Shown here in pieces: positions 35,144 to 44,142 of a stretch of DNA of 64,000 nt (position 1 is the stretch's first letter; each line of letters begins with the position of its first letter). The notes beneath the pieces are model-generated. The model had not been told where the DNA came from and did no database searches. It saw only the letters and a program-made list of their open reading frames with translations. Source of the stretch: Paludibacteraceae bacterium (lineage in GTDB: Bacteria > Bacteroidota > Bacteroidia > Bacteroidales > Paludibacteraceae); the NCBI GenBank assembly GCA_024401455.1, contig JAKSLA010000012.1, positions 1 through 64,000 of the forward strand, in the 5' to 3' direction. A program made the position numbers and the translations under genes.

Positions 35144-36016
35144 TCATCTCAGCCTATCAATTATAGCCAACGCCGTGCCCGGGAAGCATCCCAATAGATT
35201 GGCAAATGTGGGCAACATCTTCCAGTTCTTGACTATCCCATATCCGTTATATGGCGCATAACGCCAAAAGGAGATGGCATTCTTCACATAATAGAAAGGC
35301 GAGGCATTGTGCTGAAAAATCTCAGAGAAATAGTGAGTGGCACCTTTCGCATTTCGTTGCAAATTCTTACGGACCGACTTCGTCAAGCCGCCCTCCATAT
35401 ATTCACAAATGTATATGTCTTCCGTAATATAGACAGCATCGTAGTCCTTGGCTATGCGGTTCCACATCAATCCTTCGGGACAAAACTTCTCGTCGCCGTA
35501 CAAAGGAATCAAATACTTCTTCATCACATCCGCACGCACCACCTCGGCCCGGTCGCCCACACCCTTGTATTTGCTTCGATACTCAAAGAAATTCGTGCGA
35601 ACAGGGTCCACAAACGGATGATAGCCCGTATGTTCGCCATTCGTCTGTATCTTGAGAAAAACAAGGCCGCAAATCTTCTCATCCTCCTCCACATAATGCC
35701 AATGATGGTAGATTCGTTCAATAGCATTGTCTGCCGCATAATCATCACTGTCAAGGCGGAAGAAGATATCGCCTTTGCAAAGTTCCACACCTTGATTCAA
35801 GGTCTTACAAAGGCCCCAATTCTCACGTCTGACATAGGTAATGTCCAGAACACCCTCCTGCTGGTAGGCTTCTATCAACTGAGGCGTTTCATCACTGCTT
35901 CCGTCATCAATAATGAGCCAATCAAAACGCTTGTCCGTCTGGCGCTTCAACGATTCATAAAGGGCGGGCAAAGTCTTTGCCCTGTTATATGCGGGAGTAA
36001 AAACTGTAATCTTCAT
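35144..36016 (-). CDS. Family 2 glycosyltransferase
   Basis: 290 residues. GT-A fold with TVFTPAYNRAKTLPALYESLKRQ, LIIDDGSSDET and the DxD motif in FFRLDSDDYAA. The C-terminal part (KEFxxYAPYNGYGIVKNWKM region) is shared with a decayed fragment at 34619-34766. It ends the polysaccharide operon and overlaps the O-antigen ligase gene by 4 bp. It adds a sugar to the growing repeat unit; donor and acceptor are unknown. Confidence 0.92.
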   Translation of the reverse strand: MKITVFTPAYNRAKTLPALYESLKRQTDKRFDWLIIDDGSSDETPQLIEAYQQEGVLDITYVRRENWGLCKTLNQGVELCKGDIFFRLDSDDYAADNAIERIYHHWHYVEEDEKICGLVFLKIQTNGEHTGYHPFVDPVRTNFFEYRSKYKGVGDRAEVVRADVMKKYLIPLYGDEKFCPEGLMWNRIAKDYDAVYITEDIYICEYMEGGLTKSVRKNLQRNAKGATHYFSEIFQHNASPFYYVKNAISFWRYAPYNGYGIVKNWKMLPTFANLLGCFPGTALAIIDRLR

Positions 36017-37812
36017 CTCTTAATATATTCTGTTTCTGGCTTGGCAAAAATAACAAATCCTTTCATATCCTTTAAATCGGAGGCATCTTCTTTTGCAAAA
36101 GCAAAGGTGCAATAGACATTGCCATACATACCCCTCTTCCCTACATGAAGGTGCTGCCAAGTTCCCTTCTTCTCCAAATCATATTTGTCGGCATAGGCGA
36201 AATTGCCTCGCTCCTCCAATTTCATCTCCACGTCAGCCCCGTCAAAATCTTCCGAGACATAGATGTATAATGAAAAATCGACCGAATCGGCCTCCGAAAC
36301 ACCATATTCAGCAAAACGATAGTAGGTCGTCGCTTTGTTCAACCAAGTCTCCGATGTTGTGGTACAATCAGCGCGTCTCCCTTCGATGCCACGCAACTCA
36401 TCGGGCACTTCACCTGGCAACTGATCTACTTTAGAAAAATAGCGTTGGAAAGCCGAGAAATACGCCCGTTTGTCTTTCAGCGAATATTTGATGGAGACGG
36501 CCACGATCGCGAACAAAAGCAACGCATAGAGCGATTTTCGCAACGTACCGCCAAGGTGCAATGGTTGTTCGGGTTCCCTACGCAACCCAGACAATACGAT
36601 GATAAATCCTATGGAATAGGTCCCCATGGAACGGGAGAACATGGACTCAAACATCAGATTGGAAACAAGCAGAAGGGCATAGAGCCTGAAAAAGAGACGA
36701 TTGCTCGTTTTATTGAAAAACGAGGGCAACAACATGACCAACAACAGCAAAAAGCCAACTATGCCATATTCCACGTACGACTCCAAAAACTGATTGTGCA
36801 TGCCATAGTGCGACTCTACTCCTGCACTGAAACCAATAGCCTCAAATTCACGATAGATCAAATCTGGACTTACTGCCGTACCGACGCCCATAAATGGTAT
36901 GTCGTTATTGTCTATGACTCGCCATGCACAATGCCAAATCGAAAAACGAGGATCAAGCGACAAGATATCAACATCTCCTCGAAAGAGAGATATCAACATA
37001 TCGTGGAAACGCCCATTCGACAATAGCAAAGCTGTTAAAATCACCATCGCACCCAGAGCCATCAGAAGCATTTTCTTCCGATCATATCGTCGAGAGAAGA
37101 AGGTCAACAGAAATAAGAACAGCAGTAGGCAATAGGTGAACAAAACCATTCGAGCCCCAGACAAGAGTATGAAAAAGCCTGTAAATAGGGTTATCGCACC
37201 GAATATCATCCAATGCCGCTTATCGGCCCCACGATCCATCGCATCTTGGAAGAAGACAATCAGACCGACCAGCATATTAAAAGCAACATAAGTACGATGG
37301 GATAGCAAGGCCAACACGCTTCCCAAACAAAGTTTTATATTCAAGAAAGAGCGGGGCACTCCGTCAAATTCCGTACATAAGGCACACACATAAACAATTA
37401 CGCAGACGATGGCACAAGCAAAAGCACCCATAGCAAACCAACGAAGCAGACGCCTCACATCTACCCGACCAGTAGAAAAAAGGAATGCTATAGAGAAGAA
37501 GAGCAACGGCAACCGTATCTCTGTAGTCTCCCGCCAAAACATATCTGAAAGGCCATACGCAATAGAAGAGAGTATGGAAAAAAGATAGAATGCAAGCATA
37601 GCAAAAGCAGCATAATTAAGCACTGGCTTATTATCCCCTTTCGCAAAATCGTATATATATAAAGCAATGCACATTGCCGACATTACGATAGATGGAACCG
37701 GCGCAAAATTAGCAAACGGAATGGCAAATGCTGCCAACAAAAGCAAGCACTCCTCCACTATTTCTAACCGAGATTTATGTAATAATATCATACGCCCTAA
37801 AATAAAATCCAC
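36013..37812 (-). CDS. O-antigen ligase/polymerase family protein with C-terminal beta domain
   Basis: 599 residues. About 10-12 membrane helices in residues 10-455 with the Wzy/WaaL-type periplasmic loop around VGTAVSPDLIYREFEAIGFSAG and ESHYGMHNQFLESYVEYGIVGFLLL. That loop is the usual ligase/polymerase active region. After the last helix (about 435-460) comes a soluble domain of about 135 residues, rich in beta strands and aromatic residues (YIYVSEDFDGADVEMKLEER). It may bind carbohydrate. The start overlaps EpsG by 16 bp. Confidence 0.88.
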   Translation of the reverse strand: MDFILGRMILLHKSRLEIVEECLLLLAAFAIPFANFAPVPSIVMSAMCIALYIYDFAKGDNKPVLNYAAFAMLAFYLFSILSSIAYGLSDMFWRETTEIRLPLLFFSIAFLFSTGRVDVRRLLRWFAMGAFACAIVCVIVYVCALCTEFDGVPRSFLNIKLCLGSVLALLSHRTYVAFNMLVGLIVFFQDAMDRGADKRHWMIFGAITLFTGFFILLSGARMVLFTYCLLLFLFLLTFFSRRYDRKKMLLMALGAMVILTALLLSNGRFHDMLISLFRGDVDILSLDPRFSIWHCAWRVIDNNDIPFMGVGTAVSPDLIYREFEAIGFSAGVESHYGMHNQFLESYVEYGIVGFLLLLVMLLPSFFNKTSNRLFFRLYALLLVSNLMFESMFSRSMGTYSIGFIIVLSGLRREPEQPLHLGGTLRKSLYALLLFAIVAVSIKYSLKDKRAYFSAFQRYFSKVDQLPGEVPDELRGIEGRRADCTTTSETWLNKATTYYRFAEYGVSEADSVDFSLYIYVSEDFDGADVEMKLEERGNFAYADKYDLEKKGTWQHLHVGKRGMYGNVYCTFAFAKEDASDLKDMKGFVIFAKPETEYIKR

Positions 37813-38885
37813 TTATACGGAAGCAAACTTCCTCCGTGAAACGTATATAAATAACGAATGTAACCAGCAAAACAATACGCTGTAAACAGCATAAATGCAG
37901 CTGTTTTCGTACGTGTATCTTTAATGTGCCCAATGAAATAAGAAAATAATATCATATAAGCCACTACGAAATACTCCTTAAAACGAGCAAATATTTCAAA
38001 CGACGAAAAGGCAATAATCAAGAATGAAGAGATAACGAATAAATTCAGAAAAATATTGAAATAAGGCTCTTTCTCCTCGTAAAACTTCCGCCTATTCAAG
38101 GCAACAAAAAGGACAAATAAAATCTCCAAAAAGTTCAATGGATTGATCGATTTGGCAATAAAATAGGTGCTAAAACGGTTTGCCATACCTACAAACGAAG
38201 CCAAACGAACACCTAAATAGAATATATTGGGACCTAGCACATTCAGTAGAAAGGCAATGGCAACAATCATGAAAATCTTGAAATCGTCATAACGCTTTCC
38301 AACGAAGAAATAGAGCGGCAAAAGAATGATTGCAGAAGCGTGCATACTCATTCCTAAAAGATTGATAGTAAAATACTTGAGCGGATCCCTTGATTTGATA
38401 TATTGAATCGAATACATAAAAAGTCCAATGGCTATGGACTGCCTCAACAATGTAAATTCATGCCAAAAATAAGCTTTGTACATATAAAAAAGCAGTGCCA
38501 AAAAAATATACGGTGTATATTTCCGAACCGACGAAAAGAGCAAGACCACATTTATCACAGCTATGGAAAACATATAAACATACGGCGTCTTCGATGTGTC
38601 GAATATTCGGATAATGCTAGAAAAAGTAACAAAGCCAACTTCAAAGGTCTTCGTTCTATAATGCGGAACATAATGCCCTTGCAGATATTCGGGTAAAGAA
38701 ACCACCTTGCTATAAAAATACTTATACATCGTATAATCCGTACCGCCCAAACCATCACGAAAGGCTACCATTACAAACATCACCGCAATGAACGGAACGA
38801 CCAACACCCATTTGTTTTTCATCGGGTAAACATCCGTAGCCGCACATGCAAATGCTAATATAAACAACAATAAATATGGTACCAT
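37797..38885 (-). CDS. EpsG-family polysaccharide polymerase-like membrane protein
   Basis: 362 residues, about ten membrane helices. It has the EpsG pattern: FRDGLGGTDYTMYKYFYSKV near the N-terminus, then FLALLFYMYKAYFWHEFTLLRQSIAIGLFMYSIQYI and a helix-rich second half. EpsG proteins are thought to polymerise exopolysaccharide repeats. It lies 5 bp upstream of the flippase stop context and overlaps the ligase gene by 16 bp. Confidence 0.85.
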   Translation of the reverse strand: MVPYLLLFILAFACAATDVYPMKNKWVLVVPFIAVMFVMVAFRDGLGGTDYTMYKYFYSKVVSLPEYLQGHYVPHYRTKTFEVGFVTFSSIIRIFDTSKTPYVYMFSIAVINVVLLFSSVRKYTPYIFLALLFYMYKAYFWHEFTLLRQSIAIGLFMYSIQYIKSRDPLKYFTINLLGMSMHASAIILLPLYFFVGKRYDDFKIFMIVAIAFLLNVLGPNIFYLGVRLASFVGMANRFSTYFIAKSINPLNFLEILFVLFVALNRRKFYEEKEPYFNIFLNLFVISSFLIIAFSSFEIFARFKEYFVVAYMILFSYFIGHIKDTRTKTAAFMLFTAYCFAGYIRYLYTFHGGSLLPYKWILF

Positions 38886-38890
38886 TAGGG

Positions 38891-40432
38891 TTACTCCTCT
38901 TCCTTACTTCTATTTATAAATTTAGAAACGACATTTGCCACTATACCCTTCTCTTCCATATTGAAGAGAAACAGAGCTGCCATAATCAACGCTAACGTCA
39001 TCGTGACACATATTGCAATATCTCCTATCTGCCAAAACAAATCTTTGGAGACAAAAAAATCTTCTAAAAAGAGATGATGTACAACTCCGACAAGAAACAA
39101 ATCCACGACAAAGATAGCACCCATCTTCAACAAATCTATCAGAAACCCCCACTTATCACACAGATCCAAGAAGGTTACAAGCAAGATGGCCGTGAAGAGT
39201 TGACCGAGCAACAAGGCCCCGGCTATCGTCGGTAAAGAGTAGCGGGACGAACACCAATAACACAAAGAAATGGCTATCACATTTCCACAAACGATGCCTA
39301 CCACATACTTCAACACTCGGTCTTCGGCGATAAGAGCCTGACTACAGATCAAAGTCAGAATCGTAAAATTGATAGTGACACCCATCGCCTGCATGATCAA
39401 CCTAAAATCCGAATTCACCTCATTAAAAAATAAAATGGATATCTGAGAGGGATTCACAATCATCACCACTGAGACAATAAGCGAGAAAAAAAGCAACATA
39501 CGCGTAAAACGCCTTAACTCCACACAAAAACGGCCTTCCTCCTTATCTATGAAACATTTGGACAATATTGGAGTCAATACAATGGGAACCACCGAAGAGA
39601 ATACCACCCAAGGCAAATTCATCACCTGACGTGCATAATCAAACAGAGAGACCGCACCTGCCCCATAGTTCGTACACACCGATTTCTCCAACATCTGATA
39701 AATCTGATTGGAAAAGGTAGCCACATAAACAGGCAACGAAAAAATGATGAAATACTTGGACCTTCCCAAACCCGAGAAACTCCATAACGACAACGCCGGC
39801 ACCTTTCGCTTCAAGAGTAGAGTTAACGCCAAGACCATAATGAGATTGTTGATTGTCGTTGCCAAAACCATCGAATAGATACCCAATGTATCAGACAAAG
39901 CAACAATGGCGATGATGTTTATTACGCTTGCCGTCAACGAAATAAGTTCCGGATAGAAGTAGGATTCATACGTATTCAGAATCGCTATCTGCGTATTGGT
40001 CAACTGTTGACAAATGAAATACGGGAAAAGCCACATCAGCATCACCAACAAAAAATGCTGCTCCTCAGCGGAAAAGCCTGGCGCTATCCATTGGACAATC
40101 ATCCCTTTGGCAAAAAACAAGATCAAAGCAATCGCTGCAAAAAGACACCAATAAGCTGATAGCAACGAATTGACGGACTTTACCGTCTCCTCCTCGCCCT
40201 GCTTACTCTTCAACTGAATGAAACGGGTCCGGAAAATATCATTAATAGGGGAAAAAACAGCCAACAAAACTACACCATAAAAGGCAATGGAGAGCACCCA
40301 CGAATCACGTTCGTATGTCGTACCGAAATATTTTACGGCAAGGAAAAGAACAATAAGCCCCAAAAACATCTTCACAAAGCGAAGGACACCCAACGCCATG
40401 GAGATCCGCCTTGGAGATGATAGTATATTCAT
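38891..40432 (-). CDS. Lipid-linked oligosaccharide flippase (MATE/Wzx-like)
   Basis: 513 residues with 12-14 predicted membrane helices of the MurJ/Wzx fold (ISMALGVLRFVKMFLGLIVLF, YEGVVLLAVFSPINDIFRTRF, LLSAYWC region). It moves undecaprenyl-linked repeat units across the inner membrane. It follows GT4 by 5 bp and precedes EpsG by 5 bp. No wzz-type chain length regulator is seen in the window. Confidence 0.9.
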   Translation of the reverse strand: MNILSSPRRISMALGVLRFVKMFLGLIVLFLAVKYFGTTYERDSWVLSIAFYGVVLLAVFSPINDIFRTRFIQLKSKQGEEETVKSVNSLLSAYWCLFAAIALILFFAKGMIVQWIAPGFSAEEQHFLLVMLMWLFPYFICQQLTNTQIAILNTYESYFYPELISLTASVINIIAIVALSDTLGIYSMVLATTINNLIMVLALTLLLKRKVPALSLWSFSGLGRSKYFIIFSLPVYVATFSNQIYQMLEKSVCTNYGAGAVSLFDYARQVMNLPWVVFSSVVPIVLTPILSKCFIDKEEGRFCVELRRFTRMLLFFSLIVSVVMIVNPSQISILFFNEVNSDFRLIMQAMGVTINFTILTLICSQALIAEDRVLKYVVGIVCGNVIAISLCYWCSSRYSLPTIAGALLLGQLFTAILLVTFLDLCDKWGFLIDLLKMGAIFVVDLFLVGVVHHLFLEDFFVSKDLFWQIGDIAICVTMTLALIMAALFLFNMEEKGIVANVVSKFINRSKEEE

Positions 40433-40437
40433 AAGTA

Positions 40438-41556
40438 TCAGATGTATTGAGAAATACGTTGATGATATTGCTCTATGATTATCTTCTCGTCAAACTTCGC
40501 CTTAATCATCTCACGTCCTGCCACACCCATTGCTTTGCGCTCGTCGGCAGAGAGTTTATACATTTTCTCGATTTTGTCCGCCAAATCTTCAGCCGAACGA
40601 GGCTCACAAAGATAACCATTCACGCCTTCGTCCACCAGTTCAACACAACCCACATTGTTCGTCGTAACGATAGGCTTCTCCATACTCATTGCCTCCATCA
40701 AACAACGAGGAATACCCTCGCGATAGTAAGACGGCAAGACCACACAATCCGAATCGGCAATATAGGATCGAACATCGATGGATTCGCCCAAATAGGAGAT
40801 GAATCCCTCCTTTTGCCACTCCTGAATAACTTCCATCGGAATATTCTCAGGCGTATCATTATTGGCTTTACCCAACATCCGAAACTCCATATCCGGATAC
40901 TTGGCAACCAAAGCCTTCGCAGCCATAGCATACTCCACCACACCCTTGTCTTTCAACAAGCGAGCGAAAAGCAATACCCTGAATTTACCATCTTGAAAAC
41001 TGCTGGGCTGTGGTTGGTAATGGTCGGAATCGACCCCTTCTCCATACAAGATATAGGACTTCTCCTTCGGAATGATCCGCTCTTTTAAGAATACATCACA
41101 ATCGTCATGATTAAGGAACCAGACCTCTTTCGCCTTCTTCAAGGTCACCTTATAAAGCCATTGTGCCACTCTATTAATCAAACTCTTGTCCCTAAAGGTA
41201 TATCCCAATCCGGTAGTTACCGCAATGCACGGAATGTTCAACAGGCGACATACGAATGAGCCATAAATAACAGGCTTGATCGTATAATGAAATACAAAAT
41301 CAATCTTCTCGCTTTTATAGATGGAATAGAGCTTCTTCGTCAATTGCGCATCTCGAATCGGACTCGTTCCTTTACAGTCCATATCCACTACTATACAACG
41401 GATTCCCTCTTTCTCAAGGAGTTCGGTATATTCGTCGTATGGTGCGATAACCACCACTTCATTTTGTTCCATAAAACTCTTTACAACTCCCAAGCGGAAA
41501 TTGTAAATGGAAAACGAAGTGTTGCCTACAAAAGCTATTTTCTTTCTTGATTGCAT
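40438..41556 (-). CDS. Family 4 glycosyltransferase
   Basis: 372 residues. GT-B fold with the N-terminal domain (KIAFVGNTSFSIYNFRLGVVKS), the hinge, and the donor domain holding LLFARLLKDKGVVEYAMAA and the E-x7-E motif in REGIPRCLMEAMSMEKPIV. Resembles the CapM/PglA type that adds a second sugar to an undecaprenyl-linked primer. It is the first gene of the operon, after 416 bp of spacer. No initiating glycosyltransferase is visible here. Confidence 0.92.
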   Translation of the reverse strand: MQSRKKIAFVGNTSFSIYNFRLGVVKSFMEQNEVVVIAPYDEYTELLEKEGIRCIVVDMDCKGTSPIRDAQLTKKLYSIYKSEKIDFVFHYTIKPVIYGSFVCRLLNIPCIAVTTGLGYTFRDKSLINRVAQWLYKVTLKKAKEVWFLNHDDCDVFLKERIIPKEKSYILYGEGVDSDHYQPQPSSFQDGKFRVLLFARLLKDKGVVEYAMAAKALVAKYPDMEFRMLGKANNDTPENIPMEVIQEWQKEGFISYLGESIDVRSYIADSDCVVLPSYYREGIPRCLMEAMSMEKPIVTTNNVGCVELVDEGVNGYLCEPRSAEDLADKIEKMYKLSADERKAMGVAGREMIKAKFDEKIIIEQYHQRISQYI

Positions 41557-41972
41557 ATAGCTCGTCCTGGTATTATATTGACCCCACGATATTCATTCTG
41601 AAACAAGTAAAACAACTTTACTCTATAACATAGAACATATGGGAAATGTCATAATCAAATTATAAGTGTGATGCAGTTTATCCTTTCTGGTACCCTACCC
41701 TATTTAGGAACCGTACAAATGAATCTACATTAAGGCATGCCCACATATATTGGAGCAAAAATAACCATTTATTTCGTAGCACGAAAGATTTTTTTAAGAA
41801 ATCATAACTATGATTATTGTGAAGAAATTCCCTTACTCATCCACCTAAGAAAGCAAAGGCGTGTTTTTGAGTTATTGAACCGAAATATTGGCAGAATTCA
41901 TCGACTTAACAATAAAATTCAGTATATTTGCAACTAATCACATACATTTTAGACGAACTCACATTATAGAAT
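41557..41972. other. Intergenic region between polysaccharide operon and AraC gene
   Basis: 416 bp between divergent genes. It contains the rightward TATATTTG box (41923-41930). No clear leftward two-box promoter for GT4 was found. A 66-codon + frame (41737-41937) has no support and is not called. Confidence 0.4.
41923..41930 (+). promoter_or_regulatory. Candidate -7 promoter box of the AraC-type gene
   Basis: TATATTTG, a full TAnnTTTG match, 43 bp before the start codon. No clear TTTG box at the standard spacing. Confidence 0.5.
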
Positions 41973-43223
41973 ATGAACACTTACATTTCCCCATTTGAAT
42001 ATCTTGGAATAATGGTTCAAGGCGGTAACGTCTTCTATTTTCTGATCAATGCCATTTTCCTCTTCTTTGTCTTACCTAAACTCCAACAAAAAAGAAACGA
42101 GGCAACAATCGCCATTCACAAATCTTTGGCCTGGCTGCTGGTCTTCTACCTCGCCAATTACGCGATGTGGATTATCCCCGAACTTCTTCAACCCACTTGT
42201 GGCTACTACCAAATAGCCAGAGCCTATCCCAACTACAACACCTTTATGGAATATATGGATCTGGCTATCCTACCGCTTTCCATGGTGTTTGGCTCCACTG
42301 TGCTTTTGGGCAGACTGCCTAAGAAATGGATTGGGGCTTCCATAATAATCCCTTATATCCTGTATTCCTTAAACGACATATACGGCATTCTTCCGTTCAA
42401 ATTATACACCTTTGCCTACATTACCACCATTCTTACGGTAATAGCGCAATTGGGATGGTACGGCTTCTTCATCAAAAAGTTCGATAAGAAATTGATGGAA
42501 AACTGTTCAAACATCGATAGAAGAAGTACTAGATGGGTATTCTGGACACTCGTTCCTCTCTTTATCCTTTCTTTGCTCTACATCCCGCTCAACATGCTCA
42601 CCAATATAGATGAATTCATGGTGCTCTACGACTTCCTTACCATGCTTTTCCTTACTGGCATTGTAGGTTGCGCGCTCTCGCACAAAGTGGATGACATGAC
42701 CATCGACCTGATCAAAGAGCAAATTGAGGAGATGAAAATCGAAGAAGGCAAGGTTAGCAATGATGTCAAAGAGGAAATAACCCCAATTACGCCTTCTGTT
42801 CAGGAAACAACGGATACCGAACCAGATAATCTTGTAACCAATCCGGAACCGGCTGCCACAGAAACGCCAATAAAGGAACAAAAGCCGGCTGCCACCAAAT
42901 TCGTGAACTTTGATGAAATCATCAACAAACTGGAAGAAGAGAAGTTCTATTTGGACACGGAAGTCAACATCGACTGGATTTCGAGCAAACTCGGCACCAA
43001 CCGCCACTATGTTTCCGACTACCTCAACCAAGTGAAGCACGTCACCTTCTACGAATACGTTAACACATTGCGCTTAACTCACGCAGAGCAACTTTTAAAA
43101 GAAGGCAAGGAGAAGGTTAGCGACATCGCCTTTATCAGCGGCTTCAACAGCGACCATACGTTCCGCAGACTCTTCAAGGAAAAATACGGCTGCACCCCGT
43201 TGCAGTATCAGAAGATTGCATAA
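41973..43223 (+). CDS. Membrane-embedded AraC-type transcriptional regulator
   Basis: 416 residues. Six or seven hydrophobic helices (about 15-235) precede a charged linker (about 245-300). The C-terminal AraC DNA-binding domain (about 310-416) is YLDTEVNIDWISSKLGTNRHYVS and KVSDIAFISGFNSDHTFRRLFKEKYGCTPLQYQ. The arrangement suggests a regulator that senses a signal in the membrane and binds DNA from the inner side. No ligand-binding family is recognised. Confidence 0.88.
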   Translation: MNTYISPFEYLGIMVQGGNVFYFLINAIFLFFVLPKLQQKRNEATIAIHKSLAWLLVFYLANYAMWIIPELLQPTCGYYQIARAYPNYNTFMEYMDLAILPLSMVFGSTVLLGRLPKKWIGASIIIPYILYSLNDIYGILPFKLYTFAYITTILTVIAQLGWYGFFIKKFDKKLMENCSNIDRRSTRWVFWTLVPLFILSLLYIPLNMLTNIDEFMVLYDFLTMLFLTGIVGCALSHKVDDMTIDLIKEQIEEMKIEEGKVSNDVKEEITPITPSVQETTDTEPDNLVTNPEPAATETPIKEQKPAATKFVNFDEIINKLEEEKFYLDTEVNIDWISSKLGTNRHYVSDYLNQVKHVTFYEYVNTLRLTHAEQLLKEGKEKVSDIAFISGFNSDHTFRRLFKEKYGCTPLQYQKIA

Positions 43224-43232
43224 CCCAAGGGG

Positions 43233-43400
43233 GAACTCACGATAACTTTTCCACTCCCCAATGAGAGGATGATCTTTACATTCAGCAGGCAATTTGACAT
43301 CATTCGCCAAATCAATCACATATTTTGTGAGTTGGGTAATATCCACCCCTCTTGACTTTAATTTTTTGATGTCTTTTTCATATTGTCGGAAAAACTCAGA
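43233..43400 (-). pseudogene. Truncated YafQ/RelE-type toxin gene
   Basis: Minus strand, from a TAA (43401-43403), the frame reads FFRQYEKDIKKLKSRGVD, then ITQLTKYVIDLAND and ECKDHPLIGEWKSYREF. This is the YafQ/RelE pattern (QYEKDIKKL..., DHxLxGxWKxYRE). The N-terminal start and the catalytic C-terminus (usually H-I-x-PDWLLIY) are missing. It runs into the 3' end of the AraC gene on the opposite strand. No antitoxin gene (relB-like) is seen. Confidence 0.75.
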
Positions 43401-43575
43401 TTATCATCAAATTGTTTGCCAATTGTCAACCGGCATCTTCTATAAAATAGAATTAACAAAAAGAAAACCAAATTGTTACACAAATGTACAAATTGTGAAA
43501 ACGTACAAAATGTGAAGTTCACAACCTGTCCACAAACCTTTCATCTTCTGTCCGCAAAGCCCCCGAACCTTCCCC

Positions 43576-43583
43576 TAATTTTG
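43576..43583 (+). promoter_or_regulatory. Candidate -7 promoter box for the 45-residue ORF
   Basis: TAATTTTG, a full TAnnTTTG match followed by GCATCG, 71 bp before the start of the small ORF. Confidence 0.45.
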
Positions 43584-43654
43584 CATCGTCAACGGGAACA
43601 AACAGCAACCCCTGCGACACAAAAGAATTCATTAACAATTAAATTTTCAAGACG

Positions 43655-43792
43655 ATGTACACAAATCACAGCAATTTATTCTACTCAGCCGAAGTTCCTC
43701 AACAAGAAATGAGTTCTAAAGAGCGCAAATACATGCTTATGATGGGCGTTGCTTATATCGCAATTTTCGCACTATTCTTCCTCCTTATATAG
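43655..43792 (+). CDS. Small single-helix membrane protein
   Basis: 45 residues. A hydrophilic head (MYTNHSNLFYSAEVPQQEMS) is followed by SSKERKYMLMM and a C-terminal membrane helix (GVAYIAIFALFFLLI). It has a promoter-like box upstream and a hairpin just downstream (43798-43820), so it is likely a real gene. No family is recognised. Confidence 0.6.
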   Translation: MYTNHSNLFYSAEVPQQEMSSKERKYMLMMGVAYIAIFALFFLLI

Positions 43793-43797
43793 TAAAA

Positions 43798-43820
43798 AAG
43801 GGCAAAACTCGACTGCCCTT
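43798..43820 (+). terminator. Terminator of the 45-residue ORF
   Basis: Stem AAGGGCA / TGCCCTT with a nine-base loop. The tail is TATCTTT, only a moderate T-run. Confidence 0.55.
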
Positions 43821-43828
43821 TATCTTTG
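43821..43828 (+). promoter_or_regulatory. Candidate -7 promoter box for the 73-residue ORF
   Basis: TATCTTTG, a full TAnnTTTG match, 42 bp before the ATG at 43870. It directly abuts the preceding hairpin. Confidence 0.4.
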
Positions 43829-43869
43829 TCGCAAACATAAAATTTAGAAAATAGGGGAGCGAAAAGAAA

Positions 43870-44091
43870 ATGTACCAAACAGAATCAACGAGATTTAGAA
43901 TCAGTCTTCGGACTGATTTTAATGAAGTGTCCCTTTCCACTGTTCGCTTGATGACAAAGCTTGCTGCTGAAACTCGCAGCCCAGACATAGCCATTACAGG
44001 CGAGTGCGAATGCGACCCAGACCATGGCATCGCCATCTGTTTCCACGACAAAAGCTGGGATGGCATCAGCTCGCAAGCCGATGTGTTATAA
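43870..44091 (+). CDS. Hypothetical 73-residue protein
   Basis: 73 residues, soluble and acidic (MYQTESTRFRISLRTDFNEV ... HDKSWDGISSQADVL). Support comes from a -7 box upstream and a strong terminator downstream (44108-44142). Two frames on the opposite strand cover the same bases and lack this support. No family recognised. Confidence 0.45.
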   Translation: MYQTESTRFRISLRTDFNEVSLSTVRLMTKLAAETRSPDIAITGECECDPDHGIAICFHDKSWDGISSQADVL

Positions 44092-44107
44092 CCTAAGACA
44101 TAAAGTT

Positions 44108-44142
44108 AAGGGCTGCCGAAAGGTAGCCTTTGCTGTTTTTTT
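44108..44142 (+). terminator. Terminator after the 73-residue ORF
   Basis: AAGGGCTGCC / GGTAGCCTT stem with small bulges around a GAAA loop, followed by TGCTGTTTTTTT. Confidence 0.8.

Noticed and set aside
41737..41937. 66-codon + frame upstream of the AraC gene
   Set aside because: No promoter, no domain and AT-driven composition. It overlaps the AraC promoter region.
43785..44076. Minus-strand frames of 93 and 63 codons opposite the 73-residue ORF
   Set aside because: They lack promoter support, and the terminators in the region face the + strand.
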